The notes below the pieces were generated by a model, which searched no databases, had not been told where the DNA came from, and saw only the letters and a list, made by a program, of their open reading frames with translations. A DNA stretch of 64,000 nt, taken from NCBI GenBank assembly GCA_902628235.1, contig CACOMD010000001.1:124001-188000 (forward strand), written 5' to 3'. Source of the DNA: an uncultured Prochlorococcus sp. Lineage in GTDB: Bacteria; Cyanobacteriota; Cyanobacteriia; PCC-6307; Cyanobiaceae. Shown piece by piece: positions 9,514 to 18,787 of the stretch; position 1 is the stretch's first letter, and each line of letters starts with the position of its first letter. A program made the translations under genes and the position numbers.

Positions 9514-9720
9514 TTAAATTCCTTGATAAACAGGAGTCAAAATTCCCCCATCAAAATCATCATCATCATCGTTACTGTCATCAGAAAAGATAATTTGACC
9601 AACCTCCAAACCTAAATATAAACAGAATATCCAAACGAATACATCGCCACCTGAAAGCCCGTATATCCAGCTAATTATTAAACCAATTAGTAAACCTATT
9701 CCGACAACAAGTATTTGCAA
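9514..9720 (-). CDS. Hypothetical membrane protein with Asp-rich tail
   Basis: 68-aa ORF. Confidence 0.5.
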   Translation of the reverse strand: MQILVVGIGLLIGLIISWIYGLSGGDVFVWIFCLYLGLEVGQIIFSDDSNDDDDDFDGGILTPVYQGI

Positions 9721-9863
9721 TTTTAAAATTTAAGTTCTTAATACCATAACTTAATGATCACAACATCCGAGTACCAAAATTATCAAAGTATTGTGTAAAT
9801 TGATTATTAAGAAATAAAATTATAACTTAATCAAAGAACTCTTATTTTTAAGTAAATCAATAT

Positions 9864-10118
9864 TTATTTCTTGGTGAGAATAAAATTTAAAACCACCCCA
9901 AATAGAACCAGCATTGATGCCACTAATATAAAATTAAATAAGTCAATAAATGATTTATCATTATTGATCCTTAAAAAGGTAATTAAAAATATAGCAGTTG
10001 GAAATAATAAAATAAATTTTGAGAACAAATCTTCATTCCATTTTTTAAAACTAGTATTCTCTTCATCTTCTTGAATCTTTTCTATAATTTTTTCTAAAGA
10101 TTTTTTATTTTTTGTCAT
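9864..10118 (-). CDS. Hypothetical membrane protein
   Basis: 84-aa ORF. Confidence 0.5.
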   Translation of the reverse strand: MTKNKKSLEKIIEKIQEDEENTSFKKWNEDLFSKFILLFPTAIFLITFLRINNDKSFIDLFNFILVASMLVLFGVVLNFILTKK

Positions 10119-10349
10119 TTATTAAGGTTTTTTAAAAAAGTCAATTAATATCAATTAGATAAATTAAAAACTTCTATAAGTTTACATAAAATATAGAATA
10201 TTTGTTAAGAGAAGTAATATGTAAATCATATCAATAACCAATTTGTTTATGTATTTTTGAAAGATAATTATTATTTAGATAAACTAGATATAAATACTGA
10301 TGCATTATAAAAATAAATTTGTCAAATTAAAAATATAATTTTATTTTAA

Positions 10350-10517
10350 ATGAATTTTATAGCCGCATTTGAATTTCTTTTTTTATTGATGATATTTGGA
10401 ACGATAAACTATTTTTTAATGCTGAAAAGATATCATCATGATATGAAAAAGAAAAAATTCACCCAATTTCAAAAGATTGCTAAACTTTATCCGAAAGGTA
10501 CTTTTATAAGTACTTAG
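10350..10517 (+). CDS. 55-aa small membrane protein
   Basis: MNFIAAFEFLFLLMIFGTINYFLMLKRYHHDMKKKKFTQFQKIAKLYPKGTFIST*. Confidence 0.45.
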   Translation: MNFIAAFEFLFLLMIFGTINYFLMLKRYHHDMKKKKFTQFQKIAKLYPKGTFIST

Positions 10518-10524
10518 TATATTT

Positions 10525-10674
10525 TTATTTCTTATCAGGAGGAATTTCCATTTCACTCTGAATAATCAGTTCTTCTGCAGATAAGAACTCTTCTTCTGTT
10601 ATGAGTCCTTTTTTCATTAAAGAAGAGAGTCTTTTAACACCTGCTTCAATAGTTATGCCTTTTTGTTGTTGCAT
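10525..10674 (-). CDS. SHOCT-like small protein
   Basis: MQQQKGITIEAGVKRLSSLMKKGLITEEEFLSAEELIIQSEMEIPPDKK*; 'L..L...GLIT.EEF' pattern. Confidence 0.5.
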   Translation of the reverse strand: MQQQKGITIEAGVKRLSSLMKKGLITEEEFLSAEELIIQSEMEIPPDKK

Positions 10675-10857
10675 TGATTAATTGTCTTGTTGAAAACAAT
10701 AAAAAAACTTGTTTTCTTTGTCAAGAAAAATATTTACAAATTCGGGAGATAGATTAATGTAATATACGATATTTATTTGTTTTAAACAAAATTATTTGAT
10801 TTATTTTAAAAAGATCTATTATCGGAAGTTAATTCTCAAAATAATTTAATAATTATT

Positions 10858-11280
10858 TCACTCGAAATATCTAAATCTTCTTTTATTCTTCAATTCACTC
10901 CTTTTCTTTTTTTCTTCAATTCTCTTATTTTGGGCTGATCTTGATGGTTTAGTTTTTATTCTAAATATTTGTTTTTTATTTAAAGCCTCTTTTATTAACT
11001 TAGCCATTCTTTTTAAAGCTAATTGACGATTATGTCCTTGAGTCCTTTGATCTTCAACAACAATGGAAATACAGTCATTTACTAGTTTCTTGTTAATATT
11101 ATTTCTTAATTTTATTTTCTGAAAATCATTTAAGAATTTTGAATTCTTAATATCAAAAATAATTTCAACTTTACTATTAGTTTTGTTTACTTTTTGTCCT
11201 CCTGATCCAGAAGATCTAGAGAAACGCCATTTAAACTCTTTATAGGGTATTGATAAATTAGTATTTATTAATAAATTCAC
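10858..11280 (-). CDS. arfB: ArfB-like peptidyl-tRNA hydrolase (GGQ domain)
   Basis: FSRSSGSGGQKVNKTNSKVEI, Lys/Arg-rich C-terminus. Confidence 0.8.
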   Translation of the reverse strand: MNLLINTNLSIPYKEFKWRFSRSSGSGGQKVNKTNSKVEIIFDIKNSKFLNDFQKIKLRNNINKKLVNDCISIVVEDQRTQGHNRQLALKRMAKLIKEALNKKQIFRIKTKPSRSAQNKRIEEKKKRSELKNKRRFRYFE

Positions 11281-11577
11281 AATCTAATCAAAACTTATTT
11301 GAAAATAAATTAAATATATTCTTCACCAATTAAATGTGAATAATTAATGCATATATTAAATATACATATATTAAATAAAATATATATATTAAAAAAACTT
11401 TTTAAATACGAGTTGATTATCAATACTCATATTTTTTTATGTAAATTCTAGAGAAAAATAAACCTAATTTGTTTTAACTTAATTTGCATACTCTATCATA
11501 AGTGTTTTTTACAAGTTACTAATCATTATCATGTGATAAAAAAAAATGATGTATGATTAAAAAAATCTTCTGAAAAC

Positions 11578-11694
11578 ATGGCACTTATTCCTTTTAAATC
11601 TACCGATAAAAAAGGTAAAGCTAACGGCAAGAGTTTATTTGCACTAGCAGTATTTCTCTTTGCGGTGACTGGGTGGGCTTTAGTATTCAAATAA
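11578..11694 (+). CDS. 38-aa single-TM protein
   Basis: MALIPFKSTDKKGKANGKSLFALAVFLFAVTGWALVFK*; the opposite-strand track ORF 11529-11717 is probably spurious. Confidence 0.55.
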   Translation: MALIPFKSTDKKGKANGKSLFALAVFLFAVTGWALVFK

Positions 11695-11761
11695 ACATGA
11701 AATAAAATTATTTCCAATTTTGTAATTTATAACTTTAGAATAAACCAAATTATTAAATACC

Positions 11762-12073
11762 TTGAAAAATATAAACAAAGATCAAATTTTGGCTTCATCC
11801 AGTGGTTGGGTTGCATCACTATTAAATTTTTTTCCTGGATTAGGTACTGGCTATATTTACCAAAGGCGATGGTTGCCTTATTTTCTTACCGCTGGAGCGG
11901 TTCTAGTATGGTTCGCTCTAGGAATATTTTTACAAGGAGATAAGGAACCAAATCAATCAGACCAATTAATAGGCTTAGCTGGATTATTTTTTATTTCAGT
12001 AGTAACAGTAATTGAAGCATATTTAGCTTACAAAAAATCTTTAAAACTTCTTGAAGTAAAAGATAAAAAATAA
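11762..12073 (+). CDS. Hypothetical membrane protein
   Basis: 103-aa ORF with 2-3 TM segments. Confidence 0.6.
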   Translation: MKNINKDQILASSSGWVASLLNFFPGLGTGYIYQRRWLPYFLTAGAVLVWFALGIFLQGDKEPNQSDQLIGLAGLFFISVVTVIEAYLAYKKSLKLLEVKDKK

Positions 12074-12132
12074 ATTATATTATCCTTAAAAAGCTAAGAA
12101 TTTATTTTAAAGAAAAATAAGAAAATAAATAT

Positions 12133-12300
12133 TTATCTTTGTTTTTTTAGTTTAGGTTTTCTTGTATCGAAAAAGATTGATCTTATGCCAAGCAGCAAAA
12201 CTATAGCAGAAAGGACAGGAATTATAACAAGAATAAAATCACTATTCATTCCTGATGCTTGACCAAAAAGTATATGCATTAAGTAAGAAGTGGTAGACAT
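12133..12300 (-). CDS. 55-aa single-TM protein
   Basis: MSTTSYLMHILFGQASGMNSDFILVIIPVLSAIVLLLGIRSIFFDTRKPKLKKQR*. Confidence 0.5.
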   Translation of the reverse strand: MSTTSYLMHILFGQASGMNSDFILVIIPVLSAIVLLLGIRSIFFDTRKPKLKKQR

Positions 12301-12378
12301 TAGATTTTATATTTCTACTTTCATAAGTAGCAATTATTTTAAATTCCCAACATCTATTTGTTCCCTATTCAAAATAGT

Positions 12379-12552
12379 TTATTTATTCTTTTTAGGTTTT
12401 TCCATCATCCACCCATACACTGCCTCAGCATCAAAATTCTTTGAAGAAATAAAAAAAGTAATTGGAAAAACAATAAAGCTTATGCTCATTGTTATTATTT
12501 GCCATTTACGTAATCCCATTTCACTAAATGCAACTGCAAAATCATTAAACAT
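12379..12552 (-). CDS. 57-aa membrane protein
   Basis: MFNDFAVAFSEMGLRKWQIITMSISFIVFPITFFISSKNFDAEAVYGWMMEKPKKNK*; antisense to track ORF 12290-12565. Confidence 0.55.
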   Translation of the reverse strand: MFNDFAVAFSEMGLRKWQIITMSISFIVFPITFFISSKNFDAEAVYGWMMEKPKKNK

Positions 12553-12668
12553 TTTTTATTTATAATTCAAACAATTATTGCCCAAATCTATTTTTAAAGC
12601 TAGATTGTTTATTTGTTTTAATAAATTAGTTTAAATTTTACATTAAATTAAATCAAATTTATAAGAGA

Positions 12669-12872
12669 TTAAATTTCATTTTTAATTTCATTAGTTTCTT
12701 TTATAAGCCTATCTTTCAATTTATTTGTAATTAGTCCATTTTCAAAGCAATCTAAAATATCTTTAATAGGATCAGTAGATTGATCTCGATCAGACATCCA
12801 TCCTTTAGTACATTCCTTACAAGCTAAATTATTTAGCTTTTCTGCTATTTCTCTAATATTTTTATCAATCAT
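12669..12872 (-). CDS. Hypothetical protein
   Basis: 67-aa ORF with CxxC-type pair. Confidence 0.5.
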   Translation of the reverse strand: MIDKNIREIAEKLNNLACKECTKGWMSDRDQSTDPIKDILDCFENGLITNKLKDRLIKETNEIKNEI

Positions 12873-12913
12873 TTTTCAAATAAGAATTACGAATTTGCGA
12901 TATTGTTAAAGTT

Positions 12914-13186
12914 TTATCCATAGAAAAAAGTAATCTCCTTTTCTTTTAGACCCTCCCAGCCTGCATCTATCAACATACTATTTAAGGTGTCTTTATCAAA
13001 ATGTTTTGATCCTGTTTTCACACATCTATTTCTCATTGATTTTTTTACTCCACTTCTCTTTCTTTTATTTTCTTCAAACATAATTTTGTTATATAAATTA
13101 AGCATTTTGGATGGAATAGCTGTTCCATCAAGATCAACTCCATTCGCGATGGCTTCATCAACTGCCTTTAAACCAACTTGATTCAT
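12914..13186 (-). CDS. Hypothetical protein
   Basis: 90-aa ORF. Confidence 0.6.
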   Translation of the reverse strand: MNQVGLKAVDEAIANGVDLDGTAIPSKMLNLYNKIMFEENKRKRSGVKKSMRNRCVKTGSKHFDKDTLNSMLIDAGWEGLKEKEITFFYG

Positions 13187-13246
13187 TTTAAAATTTTCAG
13201 CTTTTTATAATTTACATATGAATTTTAACATCAAGAATATAAGCAG

Positions 13247-13696
13247 TTATTGATTTTGAAGTTCTTTCAATACTCTTATTGCCTCTTTAATATGTGCCGG
13301 ACCATTTAATAAATCTCTATAGATATGTCTAACTATTCCTTTTCTATCAATTACATATGTAACCCTACCATCTAGTAAACCAAGTACTTTTGGAACTCCA
13401 AAAATTTTGCGTAAAGAGTCGTTAGTATCGCATAGAAGGGGATATTGTAATTTATTTTTATTTGCGAATGCTAAATGACTAGCAGTATTACCATTACTAA
13501 CTCCCCATACTTCCGCTCCAAGTACCTTAAAAAGATCATATTTATCTCTAAATCCGCAAACTTCAATAGTGCAACCCGGGGTATCGTCTTTAGGGTAAAA
13601 AAATAGTACTAAAGGTGATTTTAATTTCTTATTAGTTCTCTGAATTCCATTTTGATCAAGCATTTGAAATTCAGGAACTTTTTCTCCAATGTTCAA
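13247..13696 (-). CDS. bcp: Peroxiredoxin (Bcp/PrxQ family)
   Basis: LVLFFYPKDDTPGCTIEVCGFRD. Confidence 0.9.
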   Translation of the reverse strand: MNIGEKVPEFQMLDQNGIQRTNKKLKSPLVLFFYPKDDTPGCTIEVCGFRDKYDLFKVLGAEVWGVSNGNTASHLAFANKNKLQYPLLCDTNDSLRKIFGVPKVLGLLDGRVTYVIDRKGIVRHIYRDLLNGPAHIKEAIRVLKELQNQ

Positions 13697-13815
13697 GATA
13701 ATATATATAAAAACATATATTAAATAATTTTTTAAACTTTTTGCAAACGAGAAGTAAAAAATACTACAAAAAAAATGCTTAAATACAAAATAATATACAG
13801 CTTATCGGATGATGA

Positions 13816-14055
13816 TTAAAATTCTATTTTTTCATTTGGCGTAAATACAGAACAATATTTTTTTACTTTCGCTTTTGCTTCTATTTGATTATTTTTATTA
13901 TTTTCTAATTTAAGCTTTTCAAGAGCCTGAAAAGCATCTAATTCATTAATTCTGTATCTAGCACAAGTATCTAAAATTCTGAACATCCTTGTTGTTACGG
14001 CATTTGCAGGAGAAAATAAAAATATAATCGAAAATGATAAGATAATTTTTTTCAT
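13816..14055 (-). CDS. Hypothetical exported protein
   Basis: 79-aa ORF with N-terminal signal-peptide-like sequence ending ANA. Confidence 0.5.
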   Translation of the reverse strand: MKKIILSFSIIFLFSPANAVTTRMFRILDTCARYRINELDAFQALEKLKLENNKNNQIEAKAKVKKYCSVFTPNEKIEF

Positions 14056-14230
14056 TTCTTAAAAGATAATCATAATCCATTTAAGGATAATACATTCAAC
14101 AAACGAAAATGACATTAGATACTGTATAAAAGATAAATATTAAGCATTTAGCTAAATTTGAATATACTTATCCCTTTCAAAAATGAAATTTAAGGTATAA
14201 ATTTAAATAAGAATTAAGGTAAAATTAATT

Positions 14231-14374
14231 TTGAACAAATTTATACTAACTCACAAAAGATTGATTTCCTGGTATCAAAAGAAATTGAGATTAAGTGATT
14301 ATGCTTTACTTTGGTTCGTTTTTTTCAAAGGTGCATTGACTGCGATAATTATTGAAAAAATATTTTTTAATTAA
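14231..14374 (+). CDS. 47-aa membrane protein (TTG start)
   Basis: LNKFILTHKRLISWYQKKLRLSDYALLWFVFFKGALTAIIIEKIFFN*. Confidence 0.4.
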   Translation: MNKFILTHKRLISWYQKKLRLSDYALLWFVFFKGALTAIIIEKIFFN

Positions 14375-14461
14375 TATTTAAATATAATTTATAAGATACT
14401 AATAGCTTCTTAAGTATATTTATCAAATATCTAATATATAATCAAAAAAAAGCTTTTCATT

Positions 14462-14701
14462 ATGAATATTTTTGGAGTAGGCTTACCTGAAGTTACAGTT
14501 ATACTTGTACTTGCACTACTCATATTTGGTCCTAAAAAACTTCCAGAACTAGGGAAACAGCTTGGAAAAACTCTTCAAAGCCTTAAAAATGCTTCCAACG
14601 AATTTCAAAAGGAATTAAATAATGCAGTTAATGAACCTGAGAATTTTAAAACTAAAAATATGAGTGAAAAAAATGAAGCCGAAGATACAAAAAAAAATTA
14701 A
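14462..14701 (+). CDS. tatA: Twin-arginine translocase subunit TatA/E
   Basis: MNIFGVGLPEVTVILVLALLIFGPKKLPELGKQLGKTL. Confidence 0.92.
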   Translation: MNIFGVGLPEVTVILVLALLIFGPKKLPELGKQLGKTLQSLKNASNEFQKELNNAVNEPENFKTKNMSEKNEAEDTKKN

Positions 14702-14796
14702 TGTTTAAAGTTTAAATTAATAACAATAATTACTTCTAAATCACAATAAAAACTTCTGGATAATATAGTTTTTAAATAAGTTTCTTATTTTTCAAA

Positions 14797-14925
14797 ATGG
14801 ATGCTCAAGCATTAGGGGAATATTTTTCAACCTTAAGTTATCATGCCCCAGTAATGATAATTACTACGGGAATATTTTTCTTTATTAGAAGAAAATTTAT
14901 TATTGATGGTAAAAATAAGGCTTAA
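14797..14925 (+). CDS. 42-aa membrane protein
   Basis: MDAQALGEYFSTLSYHAPVMIITTGIFFFIRRKFIIDGKNKA*; its stop is immediately followed by the ATG of the next ORF. Confidence 0.55.
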   Translation: MDAQALGEYFSTLSYHAPVMIITTGIFFFIRRKFIIDGKNKA

Positions 14926-15327
14926 ATGATAAAAAGGCCAATAACTCCTGTAGATCAATTTGAAATAGCTTTAAAAGAAGCTAACCTTTCAGAAAAAGAT
15001 TATGAGTTAATAGAGTATATACGCTATACAAGTGTTTTCACTCAGCCAAGCTTAATAAAAGATCTTAAAAGGCCTTCAAAGCCACCGATTTTAACAAATA
15101 TTTGTCAAATTTCGAGAAAGATAGGATCATTTATGCCAGAACATTTTGAAAAAGTTATTGATTGGTCAATTCAAATCAGTGAACATAACACAAGATGGGA
15201 TGGACACTTGTTATGTGCAGAAGCCTTTAATGTAGATCAGATTGCATTAACGCCAGCCGCAGGTACATGTTTATTCGATGTTCTTGTTGTGCACAAAGAA
15301 TTATTTATGGGTTTTGAATTTGAATAA
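14926..15327 (+). CDS. Hypothetical protein
   Basis: 133-aa ORF. Confidence 0.65.
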   Translation: MIKRPITPVDQFEIALKEANLSEKDYELIEYIRYTSVFTQPSLIKDLKRPSKPPILTNICQISRKIGSFMPEHFEKVIDWSIQISEHNTRWDGHLLCAEAFNVDQIALTPAAGTCLFDVLVVHKELFMGFEFE

Positions 15328-15484
15328 TTTAATAATTAACTTAATTATTAATAAATTAAAGTTCAGATTACGGGAATTTTGATATTTAGCATTTATGAAA
15401 CATAAATTCAAGATAAAAATTGATAATTACAATTAAATGTATTTCTAAAATATATTTTTTAGTTTAAGTAGAGTAATTTCCTTA

Positions 15485-15660
15485 TTATTCCTTAGTTTCT
15501 TTTGGCTCTTCCTTAGTTTCCTTTGGCTCTTCCTTAGTTTCCTTTTGCTCTTCCTTAGCTTCTACTTTTAGCTCTTCCTTTGCTTCTTCTTTTGGCTCTT
15601 CCTTTGCTTCTACTTTTGGCTCTTCCTTTGCTTCTACTTTTGGCTCTTCCTTTGCTTCTC
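15485..15660. repeat. Tandem repeat tract encoding (KEEPKxxA/T)n
   Basis: Repeated 'gcttctacttttggctcttcctt' and 'cttccttagtttccttttggct' units. Confidence 0.85.
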
Positions 15661-15748
15661 TTTGTTTTCTACCAAAATCGTCTTTTCCTACAACAAAGAA
15701 AATCAATGCGAAAAGGAAGAAGGAGGCAAATAATAATATTTCCATCAA
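15485..15748 (-). CDS. Membrane-anchored Lys/Glu repeat protein
   Basis: One TM helix then tandem KEEPKVEA / KEEPKET repeats. Confidence 0.6.
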   Translation of the reverse strand: MMEILLFASFFLFALIFFVVGKDDFGRKQREAKEEPKVEAKEEPKVEAKEEPKEEAKEELKVEAKEEQKETKEEPKETKEEPKETKE

Positions 15749-15855
15749 ATAATTACCAATTAGAATTAGGGTTAAGTTAAATTAAAAATATATTATTAAT
15801 CAACATCAAATAATACAGAATTAAGTTAATTTTGTTTCAATGAAACCCAATTTTA

Positions 15856-16176
15856 TTAATCGTCAACTGGATAGGACTCTGTATCAATAACCTCTTTCTG
15901 GGAATCTATAAAATTAAATTTAGTTTCTACCCAATTATTTATTAATGAAACTAAAGGCTTAGAACCTCTAAATATAAATATTGAAGTTGGCAGAGCAGAA
16001 ACTATACCAATAACTGGGCTTTTAAAGAGTAATCTACCTGCCTTAACATTAAATAAAATAATTAAAAAAGAAGGAACAATAATACTTATTACTGTTTTTA
16101 ACGCCGCAAGCCAACCTACTTTGTATACATACCAAATTAGTAATAAACCAATTAAATATAAAAATACATATGTCAT
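15856..16176 (-). CDS. Hypothetical membrane protein
   Basis: 106-aa ORF. Confidence 0.6.
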   Translation of the reverse strand: MTYVFLYLIGLLLIWYVYKVGWLAALKTVISIIVPSFLIILFNVKAGRLLFKSPVIGIVSALPTSIFIFRGSKPLVSLINNWVETKFNFIDSQKEVIDTESYPVDD

Positions 16177-16261
16177 AATTTAATTATAATTTTAAAAAAT
16201 TAATTTGTTTGTCATCTTCAAAAATTTTTTATATTAATATTTTACATAAACAAAATTTACA

Positions 16262-16477
16262 ATGAGTTTCGCTGAAATAAAAAAATTTCTTCAAAAAATG
16301 CAAACAGATGAGTCTCTCAAAAATAAAGTAATTTCTTCAGCTACTGCTGATGATGTAGCTTTGATAGCGCAAGAATTGGGATTTAGCTTTTCAGGAGACG
16401 ATCTATTAAGATTTAATGGACAAAAAGTTGACAAAGTAACAGTAAGGAAAGTGCAACATCCAGGCGAATATCATTAA
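16262..16477 (+). CDS. Nif11-like (RiPP leader-type) domain protein
   Basis: FLQKMQTDESLKNKVISSATADDVALIAQELGFSFSGDDLL fits the Nif11 pattern; no Cys-rich core or GG cleavage motif. Confidence 0.75.
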   Translation: MSFAEIKKFLQKMQTDESLKNKVISSATADDVALIAQELGFSFSGDDLLRFNGQKVDKVTVRKVQHPGEYH

Positions 16478-16486
16478 TAAATTGCT

Positions 16487-16987
16487 TTAGCCACTAATCC
16501 AAATTGCTAGACCTCCTCCTTTCCCTCGAGCACATAACCATTTTTTTTCTTTTCCCAAAGCTATTAGTGAGAAAAAAGGTCTTTTTTTAGGATCAGTATT
16601 TTTTAAAGAGGTATTTATTATCGGTATATTTAAAATCTTTATTAATAATTGCTCAAAATAAAAAGGTAAAAGTGGGCGAGTTCCCTTTAGATATGCTTTC
16701 CCAGAAAAATTAATAGAGAGAACTCCAAATTTTATTGAATTGCTTATTTCAAAAGTCGGTTCATTATTTTGCCCTATAGATTTGCTTAGTTTTAGAGATG
16801 CAGAAAGAACTTGAAGAATAGAACTTGATACATTATCAATACTTGTATCTCCCTTTTTATAAACATATTGAAATTTCCAAAAACCTAATAAATCATCAAA
16901 TTCAATACCACTTCCATCCTTATTTGCTATTTTCTCCAAATTTTTAATTTCATCAAAATTTGGAAAACTATATTCCTTAATAATCAT
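16487..16987 (-). CDS. Hypothetical protein, possibly PAP/fibrillin-like
   Basis: LLGFWKFQYVYKKG and C-terminal ARGKGGGLAIWI. Confidence 0.5.
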   Translation of the reverse strand: MIIKEYSFPNFDEIKNLEKIANKDGSGIEFDDLLGFWKFQYVYKKGDTSIDNVSSSILQVLSASLKLSKSIGQNNEPTFEISNSIKFGVLSINFSGKAYLKGTRPLLPFYFEQLLIKILNIPIINTSLKNTDPKKRPFFSLIALGKEKKWLCARGKGGGLAIWISG

Positions 16988-17074
16988 GTCTTAAAATGAG
17001 GCTAAATTATCCGCTATAAAAATAATTTAATAAAATGAGTCTAACTAAAAATTCTAGCTAAATATCAATTTATT

Positions 17075-17701
17075 ATGAACTTATCTAAACATTTATGGGA
17101 TAAAAATAAAGATCTTGCATTTGCAAGTTTAAACAGCAAATTTGTTCAAGGAATTAAAAATGGTAATTTACCAAAAAATAATTTTCAATCTTATGTTGCT
17201 CAAGATTATTTTTTCTTAGAGAGTTTTGCTCGCGCATATGGATTAGCTATATCTAAATGTTTTGATATTAATGCAATAAGAACATTAAGTGAACTTCTCC
17301 TTGGAGTATCAGAGGAACTAGTCCTCCATGAAAAATATGCAAAGGAGTGGGAAATTAATTTAACTAATAATAAGATAGAAATTCCTACAAAAGCTTATAC
17401 AGATTTTCTAAGGAAAATATCTTTAGAGTCAAGTTGTATTGAAATTTTAGTTGCCATGACTCCCTGCATGAAATTATATGCATGGATTGGAAAAAAATTA
17501 TCCGATTCAACTTCAAATAATATTTATAAAGATTGGATAGTAACTTATTCAGATGAAAATTTTGAGAAACTTGCGAACTCTCTTGAAGAAATAATTGATA
17601 CCTACAAAGGCTCTTATGATTTAGATCAATTAAATTATTTATACCAAGAAGCGATGAATTTAGAAGTAAAATTTTTTGAGGCTTATTCTGATTTTAAATA
17701 A
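17075..17701 (+). CDS. tenA: TenA/THI-4-type thiamine salvage protein
   Basis: FQSYVAQDYFFLESFARAYG; adjacent to thiD. Confidence 0.85.
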   Translation: MNLSKHLWDKNKDLAFASLNSKFVQGIKNGNLPKNNFQSYVAQDYFFLESFARAYGLAISKCFDINAIRTLSELLLGVSEELVLHEKYAKEWEINLTNNKIEIPTKAYTDFLRKISLESSCIEILVAMTPCMKLYAWIGKKLSDSTSNNIYKDWIVTYSDENFEKLANSLEEIIDTYKGSYDLDQLNYLYQEAMNLEVKFFEAYSDFK

Positions 17702-17733
17702 ACTTAAAATTAAAGATTATTTTTAATAATACT

Positions 17734-18522
17734 ATGTACTCAAAAATATCTCTTACAGTTGGAGGAAGTGATTCAGGCGGAGGCGCAGGCATACAAGCAG
17801 ATTTAAAGACTTTTATGTCTCATAACGTCCATGGATGTTCAGTAATTACATGTGTAACAGCACAAAATAGCGTAAATGTAATTGATGTAGAGGCAATAGG
17901 AACTCAAATGCTAAATAATCAGTTTGATGCCGTTTTTACTGACTTTAAAATTAGCGCTCTGAAAACAGGCATGCTTTTTAATGAAGAAATAATTTTTAAT
18001 ACTGCTTTAAAACTAAAAAATCAATCCATACCAAAAGTAATTGATCCTGTAATGTGCACAAGAACTGGAGCAAGATTGTTAGAAGAAAGCGCAATTAATG
18101 CCTATAAAGAATTTCTTATTCCTCAGGCAGAAATATTAACACCGAATATTTTTGAGGCAAATCTTCTTGCAAATACAAATATTAAAAATATGAATGATAT
18201 GGAAAAAGCTACTGAAAGAATTCTTGACTATGGTTGTAAATCGGTACTTATAAAAGGAGGGGGCATTCAAGAACTTAAAGGTAAAGATTTTTTTGTAGAT
18301 AAAAAAGGTAACAGTTATTGGCTTAAAAATAAATTTATAGATACTCAAAATAGCCATGGTAGTGGTTGTACATTAAGTGCAGCCATTTGCAGCCATCTTG
18401 CCTTAGGTCTAGATTTATTAGAATCAGTTAACAAGGCTAAAACTTTTATTGAAAAATCTTTAATAAATTCTTATAAAATTGGAGCTGGGCCTGGTCCTCT
18501 TGGACATTGTCAATCGTTTTAG
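17734..18522 (+). CDS. thiD: Hydroxymethylpyrimidine kinase/phosphomethylpyrimidine kinase
   Basis: TVGGSDSGGGAGIQADLKTF, HGSGCTLSAAI. Confidence 0.92.
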   Translation: MYSKISLTVGGSDSGGGAGIQADLKTFMSHNVHGCSVITCVTAQNSVNVIDVEAIGTQMLNNQFDAVFTDFKISALKTGMLFNEEIIFNTALKLKNQSIPKVIDPVMCTRTGARLLEESAINAYKEFLIPQAEILTPNIFEANLLANTNIKNMNDMEKATERILDYGCKSVLIKGGGIQELKGKDFFVDKKGNSYWLKNKFIDTQNSHGSGCTLSAAICSHLALGLDLLESVNKAKTFIEKSLINSYKIGAGPGPLGHCQSF

Positions 18523-18637
18523 CCCCCAAGAAACAGATTAATTTTCTTTATTTCGAAATATTTCATATTTTCTTTATATGAGACACACAATTGTGACAAA
18601 TAAACGCTAGTATCTTTACATAAAGTAATTAAGAAAA

Positions 18638-18748
18638 ATGGATTTCATCTCTAAAAAGCAAGGTTATGTTCCCTTAAAAGCAGTACCTTACATATTTGTA
18701 TTAGCTTTTGTTTTAAGTATCACTACATCTTCAACAACATTCGTTTAA
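18638..18748 (+). CDS. 36-aa single-TM protein
   Basis: MDFISKKQGYVPLKAVPYIFVLAFVLSITTSSTTFV*. Confidence 0.5.
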   Translation: MDFISKKQGYVPLKAVPYIFVLAFVLSITTSSTTFV

Positions 18749-18787
18749 ATTTAAATCATCAAAAAATAGTGTTTACTATTTTAATAA

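Noticed and set aside
11340-11400. Palindromic TATATTAAATATA tract
   Set aside because: Low-complexity AT sequence expected by chance at this base composition.
15485-15660. Possible CRISPR array
   Set aside because: Repeats are contiguous coding tandem repeats without unique spacers.
15580-15780. Leu-rich plus-strand ORF (LLLLLALPLLLLLALP...)
   Set aside because: Antisense shadow of the KEEPK tandem repeat; hydrophobic appearance is a codon-complement artefact.
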